From: Streptococcus sp. S784/96/1 | Lineage (GTDB): Bacteria > Bacillota > Bacilli > Lactobacillales > Streptococcaceae | Assembly: GCF_902729355.1 (NCBI RefSeq) | Contig: NZ_CACVCC010000024.1 | Location: forward strand, 1-35,196 | Length of the DNA stretch: 35,196 nt | Direction: 5' to 3' | In this document: positions 1 to 9,872 of the stretch, in pieces | Numbering within the stretch: position 1 is the first letter of the stretch | Layout: each line of letters opens with the position of its first letter | The notes under the pieces: generated by a model | Told to the model about the DNA's origin: nothing | Seen by the model: only the letters and a program-made list of their open reading frames with translations | Database searches by the model: none | Program-made: the position numbers and the translations under genes

Positions 1-408
1 TTTTATCGCCCAACTTTTCGCATGCACTTGACTAATCAGGAAATTGTCACAAAGCTGCTCAGCTATTCCCAAGAACTGAAAGAGCACTACGAGATTTATC
101 AGCTCCTACTTTTCCATTTCCAAGAAAAGCAAGCTGACCAGTTTTTTGAGCTTATCCAAGAAACACTTGATAGCGTAAATCCTATCTTTCAGACGGTGTT
201 CAAGACATTCTTGAAAGACAAGGATAAGATTGTCAATGCCTTGGCACTGCCTTACTCCAACGCTAAACTCGAAGCGACAAACAATATCATCAAGGTCATT
301 AAGCGTAATGCTTTTGGTTTCAGAAACTTTGAAAACTTCAAAACTCGTATTTTCATTGCCATAAACATAAAACGAGAGAAGACAAGTCCTGTCCTCTCTC
401 GGTGTTAA
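1..408 (+). CDS. ISL3-family transposase, C-terminal part (truncated by window edge)
   Basis: The reading frame is open from the first base and ends at a TAA at 406-408, so this is the end of a gene that begins upstream; the ATG at 22 is internal. The ~135 visible residues match the C-terminal DDE region of ISL3-type transposases (IS1193/IS1167-like), including the KLEATNNIIKVIKR stretch that carries the last catalytic Glu, followed by the NAFGFRNF segment. A short hairpin (GAGAG..CTCTC) lies within the last codons. The matching terminal repeat follows at 413-440. Whether the full element is functional cannot be judged from this window. Confidence 0.85.
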   Translation, partial: FYRPTFRMHLTNQEIVTKLLSYSQELKEHYEIYQLLLFHFQEKQADQFFELIQETLDSVNPIFQTVFKTFLKDKDKIVNALALPYSNAKLEATNNIIKVIKRNAFGFRNFENFKTRIFIAINIKREKTSPVLSRC

Positions 409-412
409 ATGG

Positions 413-440
413 GGCAACCCACTACAGTTGACAAAGAGCC
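413..440 (+). repeat. Right terminal inverted repeat of the ISL3-family element
   Basis: The sequence downstream of the transposase stop, ending in CAGTTGACAAAGAGCC, reads on the other strand as GGCTCTTTGTCAACTGTAGT, which I recall as the end of IS1193-type elements. It marks the right boundary of the IS; the left end lies outside the window. Confidence 0.7.
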
Positions 441-477
441 CGAAAACTTAAACGAAGATTAGTCATGAACAGATTCT

Positions 478-507
478 TTGACTTTGAAAGTTTTGATATG
501 ATAAGAT
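478..507 (+). promoter_or_regulatory. Promoter of the PepSY lipoprotein gene
   Basis: A -35 TTGACT (478-483) is separated by 18 bp from a -10 TAAGAT (502-507) preceded by TGA, an extended -10. Transcription would start near 514, leaving a short leader with a GGAG Shine-Dalgarno before the ATG at 536. Confidence 0.55.
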
Positions 508-535
508 GAATTTAATTTAAGATTGGAGTATTAAT

Positions 536-919
536 ATGACTTTGAAAAAATTGAGTTTATTTGGTTTAACAGCTTTAGCTATTTTGACTTTAGTTGCTTG
601 TGATTTGGATGATGATAAAGATGAGGTAGCTGTGCAGCAGAGTACCACTCAACAGACTTCACAGAGTGTTTCTGAAACAACTGGACAAGTAGGCACTTAT
701 ACTCCAGCAATTTCTCAAGAAGATGCTGTGAAAAGAGCTCTTGAAGCAGCTGGCCTAAAGCAAGAGGAAGTTATCAATTTGACAGTTGAGCAAGATTTTG
801 ATGACATGCCATATAACTATGAAATTGAGTTTGTTAAAGATACTATAGAATACAGCTATTCTATTGATGCTGATTCAGGTAATGTTTTGGAACAAAGTCA
901 AGAAAACGTTAATGACTAA
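536..919 (+). CDS. Small PepSY-domain lipoprotein
   Basis: This is a 127-residue secreted lipoprotein. The N-terminus has a KK-containing n-region, a hydrophobic core and the lipobox LVAC (Cys at about 22). A Ser/Thr/Gln-rich linker runs to about residue 60. The C-terminal ~65 residues (from ISQEDAVKRALEAAGL to SYSIDADSGNVLEQ) have the PepSY pattern: an acidic helix followed by strands ending in D-x-xTG-like turns. PepSY domains are often thought to inhibit peptidases or act in the cell envelope; the specific role here is unknown. It appears monocistronic, with its own promoter upstream and a strong terminator at 929-952. Confidence 0.8.
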   Translation: MTLKKLSLFGLTALAILTLVACDLDDDKDEVAVQQSTTQQTSQSVSETTGQVGTYTPAISQEDAVKRALEAAGLKQEEVINLTVEQDFDDMPYNYEIEFVKDTIEYSYSIDADSGNVLEQSQENVND

Positions 920-928
920 TATGACAGA

Positions 929-952
929 AAACCGTGCGTTGGCACGGTTTTT
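929..952 (+). terminator. Rho-independent terminator after the PepSY lipoprotein
   Basis: The 9-bp perfect stem AAACCGTGC/GCACGGTTT with loop GTTG ends in a short T run. It sits between the lipoprotein stop and proB and overlaps the region where a -35 box for proB would be expected. Confidence 0.85.
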
Positions 953-969
953 AGTGTATAATGTTGACT

Positions 970-1770
970 ATGAGAAGAGATTTTAAAACCGTAAAAAGAC
1001 TTGTTATTAAGATTGGAACAAGTTCTTTAGTCTTACCAACAGGCAAGATTAACCTTGAAAAAATTGATCAGTTGGCTTTTGTTATTGCTAGCTTGATGAA
1101 TAAGGGAATGGAAGTTGTTCTAGTTTCATCTGGTGCGATGGGATTTGGCTTAGATGTTTTAGGACTTGCTAAGCGTCCTAGCGAAATGGCAGAGCAACAA
1201 GCGGTATCAAGTGTGGGGCAGGTGGCGATGATGAGCCTTTATTCTCAGATTTTTGCCCACTACCAGACCAATGTGTCTCAAATTTTGTTAACACGTGATG
1301 TGGTAGAATTTCCTGAGAGTTTAGCCAATGTTACTAATGCCTTTGAAAGTCTATTTAGCATGGGAATAGTCCCTATTGTTAATGAAAATGATGCCGTTTC
1401 GATTGATGAAATGGACCATCAGACTAAGTTTGGGGACAATGATCGATTATCTGCCATTGTGGCTAGCATCACGAAGGCAGACTTATTGATTATGCTGTCA
1501 GATATTGATGGGTTGTTCGATAAAAATCCGACGATTTATGACGATGCTAAGTTGCGTAACCATGTTCCTGAAATCACAGAAGAGATTTTAGCTTCTGCTG
1601 GTGGCGCCGGTTCTAAGTTTGGAACTGGCGGTATGCTTTCTAAAATCCAATCTGCACAGATTGTCTTTGAAAATGATGGGCAGATGGTATTGATGAATAG
1701 TGCCAATCCGCGTGATATTTTGCGTGTTCTAGATGGCGAGCATTTTGGAACCCTGTTTAGTCAGAAATGA
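970..1770 (+). CDS. proB: Glutamate 5-kinase (short form without PUA domain)
   Basis: ProB catalyses the ATP-dependent phosphorylation of glutamate, the first step of proline synthesis in the cytosol. The 266-residue protein contains the amino acid kinase motifs [37 protein letters not shown] and [10 protein letters not shown]. It stops after the kinase domain and lacks the C-terminal PUA domain of longer enterobacterial ProB, as is usual in streptococci. I place the start at ATG 970 ([11 protein letters not shown]) because homologs begin there; an in-frame ATG at 961 adds only three residues. Neither start has a Shine-Dalgarno sequence, and a TATAAT lies at 957-962, only 7 bp before ATG 970 (see findings). 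proA follows 8 bp downstream. Confidence 0.93.
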   Translation: MRRDFKTVKRLVIKIGTSSLVLPTGKINLEKIDQLAFVIASLMNKGMEVVLVSSGAMGFGLDVLGLAKRPSEMAEQQAVSSVGQVAMMSLYSQIFAHYQTNVSQILLTRDVVEFPESLANVTNAFESLFSMGIVPIVNENDAVSIDEMDHQTKFGDNDRLSAIVASITKADLLIMLSDIDGLFDKNPTIYDDAKLRNHVPEITEEILASAGGAGSKFGTGGMLSKIQSAQIVFENDGQMVLMNSANPRDILRVLDGEHFGTLFSQK

Positions 1771-1778
1771 GGTAACAC

Positions 1779-3029
1779 ATGACTTATATTGAAACATTAG
1801 GAAAACAAGCTAAAAAGGCAGCGCGTGACTTGCTCAGCCTTTCAACCAGTGAAAAAAATGCTCTCCTAACCTTGGTAACCAAGCGTTTAGTCAGTGAAAC
1901 AGCGCTACTTTTGACGGAAAATGCTAAGGATTTGGCCCAAGCTAAAGAAAATGGGATTTCCGAGATTATGACAGATCGTCTTCGTTTGACACCTGAACGG
2001 ATTAAAGGAATTGCAGAAGGTGTGCGTCAGGTAGCTGATTTAGAAGATCCAATCGGTCAAGTGGTGCGTGGTTATACGAATTTGGATGGTTTAAAGATTG
2101 TTCAGAAACGAATGCCTCTGGGTGTTATTGCCATGATTTTTGAAAGTCGTCCCAACGTGTCAGTAGATGCCTTTTCGCTCGCCTTTAAAACTAATAATGC
2201 TATTATCTTGCGTGGTGGGCGTGATGCTATTAACTCAAATAAAGCCTTAGTAATGGTCATTCGTCAAGCTTTGGAAGATGGTGGTGTCAATCCAGATGTT
2301 GTTCAGCTGGTTGAAAATACCTCACATGTGGTTGCGGAAGACTTGATGCAGGCAGTTGATTACGTTGACCTGTTGATTCCACGTGGTGGTGCCAAATTGA
2401 TTCAAACAGTTAAAGAAAAATCAAAAGTGCCAGTGATTGAGACCGGAGTTGGGAATTGTCACATTTACGTAGACGAGTTTGCCGATTTAGAAATGGCGAC
2501 GAAGATTGTCCTTAATGCCAAAATCCAGCGTCCAAGTGTGTGTAACGCGGCAGAATCTTTAGTGGTTCATGAAAAAATAGCAGAGCAGTTTTTGCCAATG
2601 TTGGAAGACGCGGCAAACGAGGTTCAGGCGATTGAATTTCGTGCGGATGAGAAGGCATGCTCCCTTTTAAAAACAGCCGTTCCAGCAACAGAAGAAGACT
2701 ATGCGACAGAGTTTTTAGACTATATTATGTCTGTCAAGGTGGTTTCGAGCTTGGAAGAAGCGATTGCTTGGGTTAATACCTATACATCATCGCACTCAGA
2801 AGCCATCGTGACTCGTGACCTTGTGGCAGCCGAGAAATTCCAAGACCAAGTGGATGCGGCAGCGGTTTATGTCAATGCCTCAACTCGTTTTACCGATGGC
2901 TTTGTCTTTGGCCTTGGAGCTGAAATCGGCATTTCAACGCAAAAAATGCATGCGCGTGGACCAATGGGACTAGAGGCTTTGACATCTACAAAATTCTATA
3001 TCAATGGTCAAGGACAGATTAGAAAATAA
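1779..3029 (+). CDS. proA: Gamma-glutamyl phosphate reductase
   Basis: ProA reduces gamma-glutamyl phosphate with NADPH to glutamate semialdehyde, the second step of proline synthesis, and probably works with ProB, since the intermediate is labile. The 416 residues match the family length. Recognisable segments are the nucleotide-binding region around [16 protein letters not shown], the [12 protein letters not shown] stretch, and the active-site Cys in [14 protein letters not shown]. The C-terminus has the family's [21 protein letters not shown] motif. A GAGGT Shine-Dalgarno overlaps the proB stop, so the two are translationally coupled. No terminator is visible before the next gene. Confidence 0.95.
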   Translation: MTYIETLGKQAKKAARDLLSLSTSEKNALLTLVTKRLVSETALLLTENAKDLAQAKENGISEIMTDRLRLTPERIKGIAEGVRQVADLEDPIGQVVRGYTNLDGLKIVQKRMPLGVIAMIFESRPNVSVDAFSLAFKTNNAIILRGGRDAINSNKALVMVIRQALEDGGVNPDVVQLVENTSHVVAEDLMQAVDYVDLLIPRGGAKLIQTVKEKSKVPVIETGVGNCHIYVDEFADLEMATKIVLNAKIQRPSVCNAAESLVVHEKIAEQFLPMLEDAANEVQAIEFRADEKACSLLKTAVPATEEDYATEFLDYIMSVKVVSSLEEAIAWVNTYTSSHSEAIVTRDLVAAEKFQDQVDAAAVYVNASTRFTDGFVFGLGAEIGISTQKMHARGPMGLEALTSTKFYINGQGQIRK

Positions 3030-3065
3030 CAAATGAAGCATAACAAAATTAGAAAGTGAGCTTGG

Positions 3066-3914
3066 ATGAACTGGCAAGATTATTTTCCTAATGCTCAGAA
3101 AAGTCAGCAAATGTCAGACGATACTGGAATTCAAAATTTTCCATTGGAAAAAGAATGGTTACAAATTCCTAAAGAAGATTTGACTGATAGAGAGCGATTT
3201 TTAATCACCTTATTCTCAACAACGGCTGAGGATAGGCAGGTATTAACCGATCCTTGGTTAGAATTTTTAATGGGAAGAAGCTCTCAGTTGCCAGCTTCTT
3301 ATCCAAATTACCAATTTCTCTATCTCGAACATTCCCAGCATTTTACCGACGAGTTGCTAGAGTTACTGGATCAGCTTCTTTTAGGGCGTGTGGCAACCAT
3401 TTCACTTGGATCATACCGGACAGCTCTGCTATTGACTCAAGAACAAGGAAGTGATATCACTGAGCTTTTAAAGGAGCTTTTGGTGACCATTGAAAGCGAC
3501 TTTGGTTTATCGCTTAGTCTTTTTTTGGGAAATAGCTGGGCGCGTATAGATGGTGAGCATCTGAAACAGCTTTTTCAAGCAGAAACAAAGCTATTTACGG
3601 CTTATTTATCTAACCATTCTTCCCAAAAAATGCAGAGCTTTGCTAAGATGTTACTCTGGGCTTTGAGTAATGGGCAGGAAGTTGGAGTGTTTAAAGAAAT
3701 TCTTAACTATTATTTAACCCTGCAAAATGATGTTCCAGATATAGTAGCAGCCTTGTGGGAGACGCATGGTAATCAGGTGCAAGCTGCGCAAAAACTTTAT
3801 TTACATCGCAACAGTCTTCAATACAAGCTAGAAAAATTTCAAAATCTATCAGGTTTGAATTTGAAAAAATTAGATGATTTGGCGCTGTGCTACTGGTTAT
3901 TATTGGAAATGTGA
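3066..3914 (+). CDS. PucR/CdaR-type helix-turn-helix regulator
   Basis: The 282-residue protein has no membrane segments. Its C-terminal ~60 residues (GNQVQAAQKLYLHRNSLQYKL onward) form the helix-turn-helix that ends PucR/CdaR-family regulators, in which a long divergent N-terminal region presumably senses a ligand. The N-terminal 220 residues have no motif I can name. The gene lies 36 bp after proA, with a weak GTGAG before the ATG, so it may be co-transcribed with proBA. It also sits just upstream of msmK, so either proline or sugar genes could be targets; this is inference only. The ligand is unknown. Confidence 0.7.
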   Translation: MNWQDYFPNAQKSQQMSDDTGIQNFPLEKEWLQIPKEDLTDRERFLITLFSTTAEDRQVLTDPWLEFLMGRSSQLPASYPNYQFLYLEHSQHFTDELLELLDQLLLGRVATISLGSYRTALLLTQEQGSDITELLKELLVTIESDFGLSLSLFLGNSWARIDGEHLKQLFQAETKLFTAYLSNHSSQKMQSFAKMLLWALSNGQEVGVFKEILNYYLTLQNDVPDIVAALWETHGNQVQAAQKLYLHRNSLQYKLEKFQNLSGLNLKKLDDLALCYWLLLEM

Positions 3915-3933
3915 GAGGGTAATCTCTCTTTTT
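3913..3933 (+). terminator. Weak terminator after the PucR-type gene
   Basis: A 5-bp stem GAGAG/CTCTC overlaps the stop codon and is followed by a T-rich tract (TTTTTCTTTT). The stem is short, so termination may be partial. Confidence 0.45.
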
Positions 3934-3943
3934 CTTTTGTAAA

Positions 3944-3958
3944 ATGAAAACGTTTTTA
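3944..3958 (+). promoter_or_regulatory. cre-like site 1 upstream of msmK
   Basis: ATGAAAACGTTTTTA matches the catabolite-responsive element consensus WTGNAANCGNWNNCW at all defined positions but one. It lies about 115 bp upstream of the msmK start and suggests CcpA control of the sugar-transport ATPase. Confidence 0.5.
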
Positions 3959-4005
3959 GTTTTGTGCAACTTGCCCAAAAATCTAGCTAAACTGTCCATA
4001 GAACT

Positions 4006-4027
4006 ATGAAAGCGCTTTTGATATACT
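4006..4027 (+). promoter_or_regulatory. msmK promoter with cre-like site 2 in the spacer
   Basis: A TATACT -10 lies at 4022-4027. Immediately upstream, 4006-4020 reads ATGAAAGCGCTTTTG, a cre-like sequence with a perfect AAAGCGCTTT core. The -35 is poor (around 3999-4004). A cre at this position would let CcpA block RNA polymerase directly when a preferred sugar is present. Confidence 0.55.
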
Positions 4028-4060
4028 TGTTTCAACAATAAAAACAAGGAAGTAAGATGT

Positions 4061-5194
4061 ATGACAACTCTTAAACTTAACAATATTTACAAAAAATATC
4101 CAAAAAGCACTCACTACTCTGTTGAAAACTTCAACCTTGATATTAAAGACAAAGAATTTATCGTTTTTGTAGGTCCTTCAGGTTGTGGTAAATCAACAAC
4201 ACTTCGCATGATTGCTGGTCTTGAAGATATCACAGAAGGTGAATTTTACATTGATGACAAACTCATGAATGATGAGGCACCAAAAGATCGTGACATTGCT
4301 ATGGTTTTCCAAAACTATGCCCTTTACCCACACATGACTGTTTACGATAACATGGCTTTTGGTCTTAAATTGCGTAAATACAAGAAGGAAGACATTGACA
4401 AACGTGTTCGTGAAGCAGCTGAAATCCTTGGTTTGACTGAATTTTTGACACGTAAGCCAGCTGACCTTTCTGGTGGTCAACGTCAACGTGTTGCTATGGG
4501 ACGTGCTATTGTCCGTGATGCAAAAGTGTTCTTGATGGACGAACCTTTGTCAAACTTGGATGCGAAACTTCGTGTATCAATGCGTGCTGAAATTGCCAAA
4601 ATTCACCGTCGTATTGGTGCAACTACCATCTACGTTACCCACGACCAAACAGAGGCGATGACACTTGCTGACCGTATCGTTATCATGAGTTCAACTAAAA
4701 ACCCAGAAGGTTCTGGAACAATTGGTCGTGTTGAACAAATTGGTACACCACAAGAACTTTACAACGAACCAGCTAACAAATTTGTCGCAGGATTTATCGG
4801 AAGCCCAGCAATGAACTTCTTCACAGTAACATTTGATGGTGGTATTCTTCGCAGTGAAGAAGGGCTTGAATTAGCTCTTCCAGAAGGACAAGCTAAAAAA
4901 CTTGAAGCAGCAGGCTACAAAGGTAAAAAAGTTATCTTTGGTATCCGTCCAGAAGATATTTCTGGAAACCCAATTGTTCAAGATACTTATCCAAATGCTA
5001 CGGTTAAAGCTGAAGTTATGGTATCAGAACTTCTTGGAAGTGAAACGATGCTTTATGTTAAAGTTGGTAATAGCGAATTCGCATCTCGTGTAGATGCTCG
5101 CGATTTCCACAATCCTGGTGAAAAAGTAGACTTAACATTTAATGTTGCTAAAGGTCACTTCTTTGATGTGGAAACAGAAAAACGTATTAAATAA
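4061..5194 (+). CDS. msmK: Sugar ABC transporter ATPase, MsmK/UgpC type
   Basis: This is the cytosolic ATPase of carbohydrate uptake ABC systems. It has Walker [10 protein letters not shown] (about residue 38), Q-loop FQNYALYPH, signature [14 protein letters not shown], Walker [12 protein letters not shown] and H-loop YVTHDQ. The C-terminal ~140 residues form the OB-fold regulatory region of the MalK/MsmK/UgpC subfamily. The length, 377 residues, is typical. No permease or binding protein is adjacent; in other streptococci MsmK is a shared ATPase that energises several sugar importers encoded elsewhere, and that fits here. A good AAGGAAG Shine-Dalgarno precedes the ATG. Two cre-like sites upstream suggest carbon catabolite repression. 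Confidence 0.93.
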   Translation: MTTLKLNNIYKKYPKSTHYSVENFNLDIKDKEFIVFVGPSGCGKSTTLRMIAGLEDITEGEFYIDDKLMNDEAPKDRDIAMVFQNYALYPHMTVYDNMAFGLKLRKYKKEDIDKRVREAAEILGLTEFLTRKPADLSGGQRQRVAMGRAIVRDAKVFLMDEPLSNLDAKLRVSMRAEIAKIHRRIGATTIYVTHDQTEAMTLADRIVIMSSTKNPEGSGTIGRVEQIGTPQELYNEPANKFVAGFIGSPAMNFFTVTFDGGILRSEEGLELALPEGQAKKLEAAGYKGKKVIFGIRPEDISGNPIVQDTYPNATVKAEVMVSELLGSETMLYVKVGNSEFASRVDARDFHNPGEKVDLTFNVAKGHFFDVETEKRIK

Positions 5195-5210
5195 GTCATT
5201 CTTACATCCT

Positions 5211-5234
5211 ACCCGTAGAAATCTGCGGGTTTTT
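5211..5234 (+). terminator. Rho-independent terminator after msmK
   Basis: The stem ACCCGTAGA/TCTGCGGGT (9 bp with one G-U) closes on a two-base loop or a slightly opened one, followed by TTTTT. It separates msmK from the rsmH promoter. Confidence 0.8.
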
Positions 5235-5249
5235 ATGCTTTTCAATTTT

Positions 5250-5279
5250 TAGACAGATGCTTCTTTTTTATGCTATAAT
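5250..5279 (+). promoter_or_regulatory. Promoter of the rsmH-ftsL-pbp2X-mraY operon
   Basis: A -35 TAGACA (5250-5255), an 18-bp spacer and a perfect TATAAT (5274-5279) preceded by TGC (extended -10) make a strong promoter. Only 7 bp separate the -10 from the ATG of rsmH at 5287, so transcription should start at or next to the start codon. Confidence 0.75.
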
Positions 5280-5286
5280 AAAAGTT

Positions 5287-6237
5287 ATGACTAAAGAATT
5301 TCATCATGTAACCGTACTGTTACGCGAAACCGTTGATATGCTTGATATTAAACCTGATGGTGTCTATGTTGACGCTACCCTTGGAGGAGGGGGACATTCG
5401 TCTTATTTATTATCGAAATTGAGTGATAATGGGCATCTTTATTGTTTTGATCAGGATAAAAAAGCTATTGATAATGCTCAAATTAAATTAAAAAACTATA
5501 TTGAACGTGGTATGGTTACCTTTATTAAGGATAATTTTAGAAATCTTAAAATGAACTTAGCCCAGCGTGGCGTCTATTCTATAGATGGGATTCTTTATGA
5601 TTTAGGAGTCTCCAGTCCTCAATTTGATGAGCGTGAACGTGGATTCTCTTATAAAAAAGATGCTCCGCTTGATATGCGAATGAACCAAGAGGCAAATTTA
5701 ACGGCCTACGAGGTTGTTAACACCTATGATTATCGGGACTTGGTTCGTATTTTTTTAAAATATGGAGAGGATAAATTTTCAAAACAGATTGCTCGAAAAA
5801 TTGAACAAGCAAGACAGGTTAAGCAAATTGAAACAACGGCTGAATTGGCTGAACTCATTAAATCAGCTAAGCCAGCTAAAGAATTAAAGAAAAAAGGTCA
5901 TCCTGCCAAACAGATTTTCCAAGCCATTCGTATTGAAGTTAATGATGAGCTTGGTGCTGTGAATGAATCAATTCAAGAAGCGATGGACTTATTGGCTGTT
6001 GATGGTTGCATTTCAGTGATTACTTTCCATTCTTTGGAGGATCGTCTGATAAAGCAATTATTCAAAGAATCATCTACGGTTGATGTACCGAAAGGTTTAC
6101 CATTTATTCCAGATGAGCTTAGACCCAAGTTTGAACTGGTATCGCGTAAACCTATTTTGCCGAGTCAAGAAGAACTTGCTGCCAATAATCGAGCACATTC
6201 AGCGAAGCTTCGGGTAGCTAGAAAAATACATAATTAA
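5287..6237 (+). CDS. rsmH: 16S rRNA (cytosine-1402-N4)-methyltransferase
   Basis: RsmH (MraW) uses S-adenosylmethionine to methylate N4 of C1402 in 16S rRNA and is usually the first gene of the division/cell-wall cluster. It has the SAM-binding [15 protein letters not shown] motif, YDLGVSSPQ, the DAPLDMRMN segment and the C-terminal [12 protein letters not shown] and [12 protein letters not shown] motifs. From ATG 5287 ([12 protein letters not shown]) the protein has 316 residues, the normal length. An upstream in-frame ATG at 5257 would start inside the promoter and add ten non-conserved residues, so I reject it. There is no Shine-Dalgarno before 5287; the message is probably leaderless. Confidence 0.95.
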   Translation: MTKEFHHVTVLLRETVDMLDIKPDGVYVDATLGGGGHSSYLLSKLSDNGHLYCFDQDKKAIDNAQIKLKNYIERGMVTFIKDNFRNLKMNLAQRGVYSIDGILYDLGVSSPQFDERERGFSYKKDAPLDMRMNQEANLTAYEVVNTYDYRDLVRIFLKYGEDKFSKQIARKIEQARQVKQIETTAELAELIKSAKPAKELKKKGHPAKQIFQAIRIEVNDELGAVNESIQEAMDLLAVDGCISVITFHSLEDRLIKQLFKESSTVDVPKGLPFIPDELRPKFELVSRKPILPSQEELAANNRAHSAKLRVARKIHN

Positions 6238-6247
6238 GGATAGTATT

Positions 6248-6571
6248 ATGACAGAAGATAAGAGACAGACGGCACTTAGTCAGGCTGTCCAAAGACGTTT
6301 TCGTCAATTCACAAGATTAGAAAAGGCGTTTTATGGGACAATTATCTTGACCGCCATTGTAATGGCAATTAGCCTCATTTACATCCAAAGTCGTAACCTA
6401 CAACTCCAACAAACGATTTCGGAACTGAATGGAGAATTAAATCTTAAGCAAACTGAGTACAATAATGCTAAGCAAGAAGTTAATGAATTACTTCAACGCG
6501 AACGCATTATAAAGGTAGCTGAAGAAGCTGGTTTGGTACCTCGGTCAGAAAATATTCAAAGGGTTGAATAG
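6248..6571 (+). CDS. ftsL: Cell division protein FtsL
   Basis: This 107-residue bitopic membrane protein is an early divisome component that, with DivIB/FtsB-like partners, supports septal peptidoglycan synthesis. A basic cytoplasmic N-terminus is followed by one transmembrane helix (about residues 28-46, GTIILTAIVMAISLIYI). A coiled-coil-prone extracellular part rich in Gln/Leu/Glu then runs to the end. It is identified mainly by size, topology and its conserved place between rsmH and pbp2X. AAGGA before the ATG is the ribosome binding site. Confidence 0.85.
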   Translation: MTEDKRQTALSQAVQRRFRQFTRLEKAFYGTIILTAIVMAISLIYIQSRNLQLQQTISELNGELNLKQTEYNNAKQEVNELLQRERIIKVAEEAGLVPRSENIQRVE

Positions 6572-6574
6572 CTT

Positions 6575-8833
6575 ATGAAAAAATTGATACAACTTTTTTT
6601 GAGTTATGCTGTCGAAGAGCGGAAAACACCTATGATTAATCGGAAGCGAGTAGGTCAGAATCTTATGATTTTGAGTATATTTGTTTTTTTTGTCTTCTTG
6701 ATAAACTTTGCTATCATTATTGGGACGGATAGTAAGTTTGGAATAGATCTATCAGAGGGAGCGGCTCAAGTTTATCAACTGCAAGTTACTCAACAAGCTA
6801 AACGCGGTACCATTTATGACCGTCATGGGAACGTGATTGCAGAGGATTCAACAACCTATTCCGTTTATGCTGTTATGGACACATCCTATGTTGATGTCTA
6901 TGGCAATAAGCTTTATGTCAAGAAGTCTCAATTTAAAAAGGTAGCAGATATCTTTCATGAGTATTTAGGCATGGAGAAGGACTATGTTATTAACCAATTA
7001 GAACAAGAGAAACTCTCTCAGACCGCTTTTGGTATTGAAGGTAATAACTTAAATTACAGTACCATGTCTGCTGTAGCAGAAGCAGTAAAAAAAGCTGGTA
7101 TCAAGGGGATTGATTTTTACACCAATCCAGGTCGAATGTATCCTAATGGCACTTTTGCATCGCATTTTATAGGACTAGCACAACTAGTTGAAGATGAGAA
7201 AACTGGAAGTAAATCCTTTACAGGAACAATGGGAATGGAGTTCGCTCTAAATGAGGAGCTATCTGGAACAGATGGTATTATCAGCTACCAAAAGGATAAA
7301 AATGGCAATGTTTTGTTAGGCTCCTCGACTCCAGTTAAAGCAGCAATCAATGGTAAAGACATTTATACTACCTTGTCGCAGCCTTTGCAGGTCACATTAG
7401 AGACACAGTTGGATCTTCTAGCAGAAAAAACCTTGGCCAAACACATCAGTGCAACCTTGGTAAACGCTAAAACAGGTGAAATTTTAGCAACTAGTCAACG
7501 TCCGACCTATAATGCAGATACTCTCGAAGGCTTGGATGAAAAAAAAATAGGAACTTGGAATAGTTTGCTTTATCAAGGAAATTATGAACCTGGTTCTACA
7601 ATGAAAGTTTTCACACTAGCTTCTTCAATTGATAATGGAACATTTAATCCAAATCAAACTTACTATAGTGATAAGTATGAGCTTGCAGATGCCGTTATCA
7701 AGGACTGGGATGTCAATATGGGACTATCAGATGGAAATTATCTGACCTTATCTCAAGGATTTGCCTATTCAAGTAACGTTGGTATCTTGCATTTACAACA
7801 AGGAATTGGAACAGATAAGTGGATGAATTACTTATCAAAATTCCGCTTTGGAACGCGTACGCGTTTTGGGATGAGTGACGAAGCAGTCGGCAATCTTCCA
7901 GAGGATAACCTTGTTACCATCGCTCAATCTGCTTTTGGTCAGGGGATTAATGTGACCCAAATTCAAATGTTGCGTGCCTTCACATCAATTAGTAATAATG
8001 GTGTCATGTTAGAACCGCATTTTATTGGGCAAATTTATGACCCAAATACGGAATCGAGTCGTACGGTTGGTCCAGAAATTATTGGAAATCCTATTTCATC
8101 GGAGGCGGCTACTGAAACGCGTCAATATATGGTAACAGTTGGTACTGATCCGATTTGGGGAACGCTCTACTCAAAGACACTTGGGAGTCCAGTTATTCAA
8201 GTTGGCAATGAAAGTATTGCTGTAAAATCAGGTACAGCGCAGATTGCCGCCTCGGCAGAAGAAGGTGGAGGTTACCTTCAAGGCTCAAATGACACTATCA
8301 ACTCTGTCATTGCTATGATTCCATCAGATGATCCTATGTTCATGATGTATGTTACTATTCAGCAACCAGAGGTATGGACGGGATTAGAATATCGTGATAT
8401 TTTCAATCCTGTTTTGGAGGAAGCACTGCTTATGGAACGTGAGTTAACTCAGCCTATTCAGCCTATTGGTGATAAAAAGATGGTATATAAAATGCCCAAT
8501 ATAGTTGGAAAATCATCTGGAAACTCCGCAGATATGTTACGTCGTAATATTGTGCAGCCGGTCATTGTTGGAGAAGGGGAAAAAATCATTAAAACATCTG
8601 TAGAAAAAGGGGATAAAGTACCCGAGAATGCACAAATCCTCCTATTGACGGATTCACTGAAAAAAGTACCTGATTTGTACGGCTGGACCAAGAAAAATGT
8701 GGATATTTTTGCAGAGTGGCAAGGATGGACAGTTAATTATAAAGGTTCAGGAAATAAGGTTGTTAAGCAAAGTGTTGATGTCGGTGAGGATATTTCTAAA
8801 CTCGATAAAATTACAATTACATTAGGAGAGTAA
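6575..8833 (+). CDS. pbp2X: Penicillin-binding protein 2X, septal transpeptidase
   Basis: This class B PBP is an essential D,D-transpeptidase of septal peptidoglycan synthesis and a main beta-lactam target in streptococci. The 752 residues comprise a cytoplasmic N-terminus, one transmembrane helix (about 31-50), a PBP dimerisation domain, a transpeptidase domain, and two PASTA repeats from about 640 to the end. The active-site motifs are S341-T-M-K, S399-S-N and K551-S-G-T. These are normal wild-type motifs, and the sequence shows nothing that by itself indicates altered drug binding. The gene starts 3 bp after the ftsL stop, with AAAGGG as a somewhat distant ribosome binding site. Confidence 0.95.
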   Translation: MKKLIQLFLSYAVEERKTPMINRKRVGQNLMILSIFVFFVFLINFAIIIGTDSKFGIDLSEGAAQVYQLQVTQQAKRGTIYDRHGNVIAEDSTTYSVYAVMDTSYVDVYGNKLYVKKSQFKKVADIFHEYLGMEKDYVINQLEQEKLSQTAFGIEGNNLNYSTMSAVAEAVKKAGIKGIDFYTNPGRMYPNGTFASHFIGLAQLVEDEKTGSKSFTGTMGMEFALNEELSGTDGIISYQKDKNGNVLLGSSTPVKAAINGKDIYTTLSQPLQVTLETQLDLLAEKTLAKHISATLVNAKTGEILATSQRPTYNADTLEGLDEKKIGTWNSLLYQGNYEPGSTMKVFTLASSIDNGTFNPNQTYYSDKYELADAVIKDWDVNMGLSDGNYLTLSQGFAYSSNVGILHLQQGIGTDKWMNYLSKFRFGTRTRFGMSDEAVGNLPEDNLVTIAQSAFGQGINVTQIQMLRAFTSISNNGVMLEPHFIGQIYDPNTESSRTVGPEIIGNPISSEAATETRQYMVTVGTDPIWGTLYSKTLGSPVIQVGNESIAVKSGTAQIAASAEEGGGYLQGSNDTINSVIAMIPSDDPMFMMYVTIQQPEVWTGLEYRDIFNPVLEEALLMERELTQPIQPIGDKKMVYKMPNIVGKSSGNSADMLRRNIVQPVIVGEGEKIIKTSVEKGDKVPENAQILLLTDSLKKVPDLYGWTKKNVDIFAEWQGWTVNYKGSGNKVVKQSVDVGEDISKLDKITITLGE

Positions 8834-8834
8834 T

Positions 8835-9851
8835 ATGTTATTAAGTATTATAGCTGGTTTGGTAGCCTTTGGGCTAACTGTTATAGCCATGCCACATTTT
8901 ATTCGCTTTTTCCAAATCAAAAAAATTGGTGGACAACAAATGCATGAGGATGTGAAGCAGCACTTTGAAAAAGCAGGGACACCAACAATGGGTGGAACGG
9001 TATTTCTTGTTGTTGCGATTATAGTCAGTTCGCTCTTTTTTGTGATTGCTAATATGGTAAATGCTGATTCAATGTCATGGACAGCTATAGCAAGTATTAT
9101 AGCAATCTTGATTATTTATGGATCGATTGGTTTTCTTGATGATTTTTTAAAGATTTTTAAACAAATCAATGAGGGATTAACCTCTAAGCAGAAAATGTTT
9201 GCGCAAATAATTGGTGGTCTGTTATTCTACTTTCTTCATGTTCAATCTGGACATGGAAATTTAAATGTTTTTGGTTATCAACTTCATTTGGGGATTTTTT
9301 ATCTTGTCTTTATTCTGTTTTGGATTGTAGGTTTTTCAAATGCTGTTAATTTAACAGATGGTATTGATGGTCTAGCCTCTATTTCAGTAGTGATTAGTTT
9401 CCTTGCTTATGCGGTAATTGCTCACGTACAAGGACAAACAGATATTTTCTTAGTTATTGTCACTATGATTGGTGCCTTACTTGGTTTTTTTGTCTTTAAT
9501 AAAAAACCGGCTAAGGTCTTTATGGGAGATGTCGGTTCTCTTGCATTAGGAGCTATGCTTGCTACCCTCTCAATAACACTTCATCAAGAGTGGACCTTGC
9601 TTTTTATTGGGATTGTTTATGTTTTTGAAACGAGCTCAGTGATGTTGCAGGTTTCTTATTTTAAATACACCAAGAAAAAACATGGCGAGGGCCGTCGTAT
9701 TTTCCGTATGACACCATTTCATCATCATCTAGAGTTAGGTGGGCTTTCTGGAAAAGCAGAGCGATGGAGTGAATGGAAGGTTGATGCTTTTCTATGGACA
9801 GTAGGAGCGGTTGCTAGTCTTATAACACTGGCACTTCTTTATCTGTTATAA
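8835..9851 (+). CDS. mraY: Phospho-N-acetylmuramoyl-pentapeptide transferase
   Basis: MraY transfers phospho-MurNAc-pentapeptide from UDP to undecaprenyl phosphate, making lipid I at the inner face of the membrane. The 338-residue protein is polytopic. It contains the family motifs [28 protein letters not shown] and the histidine motif FHHHLELGG. It starts 1 bp after the pbp2X stop with a GGAG Shine-Dalgarno inside pbp2X. It ends the operon: a strong terminator follows at 9873-9903. Confidence 0.96.
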   Translation: MLLSIIAGLVAFGLTVIAMPHFIRFFQIKKIGGQQMHEDVKQHFEKAGTPTMGGTVFLVVAIIVSSLFFVIANMVNADSMSWTAIASIIAILIIYGSIGFLDDFLKIFKQINEGLTSKQKMFAQIIGGLLFYFLHVQSGHGNLNVFGYQLHLGIFYLVFILFWIVGFSNAVNLTDGIDGLASISVVISFLAYAVIAHVQGQTDIFLVIVTMIGALLGFFVFNKKPAKVFMGDVGSLALGAMLATLSITLHQEWTLLFIGIVYVFETSSVMLQVSYFKYTKKKHGEGRRIFRMTPFHHHLELGGLSGKAERWSEWKVDAFLWTVGAVASLITLALLYLL

Positions 9852-9872
9852 AAATGATTCAAATTAGTAAAC

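Noticed and set aside
106..417. Minus-strand ORF of 103 codons opposite the ISL3 transposase
   Set aside because: It lies entirely antisense to a recognised transposase frame and resembles no family.
5257..5286. Longer rsmH start at ATG 5257
   Set aside because: It would begin inside the promoter and adds residues not typical of the family.
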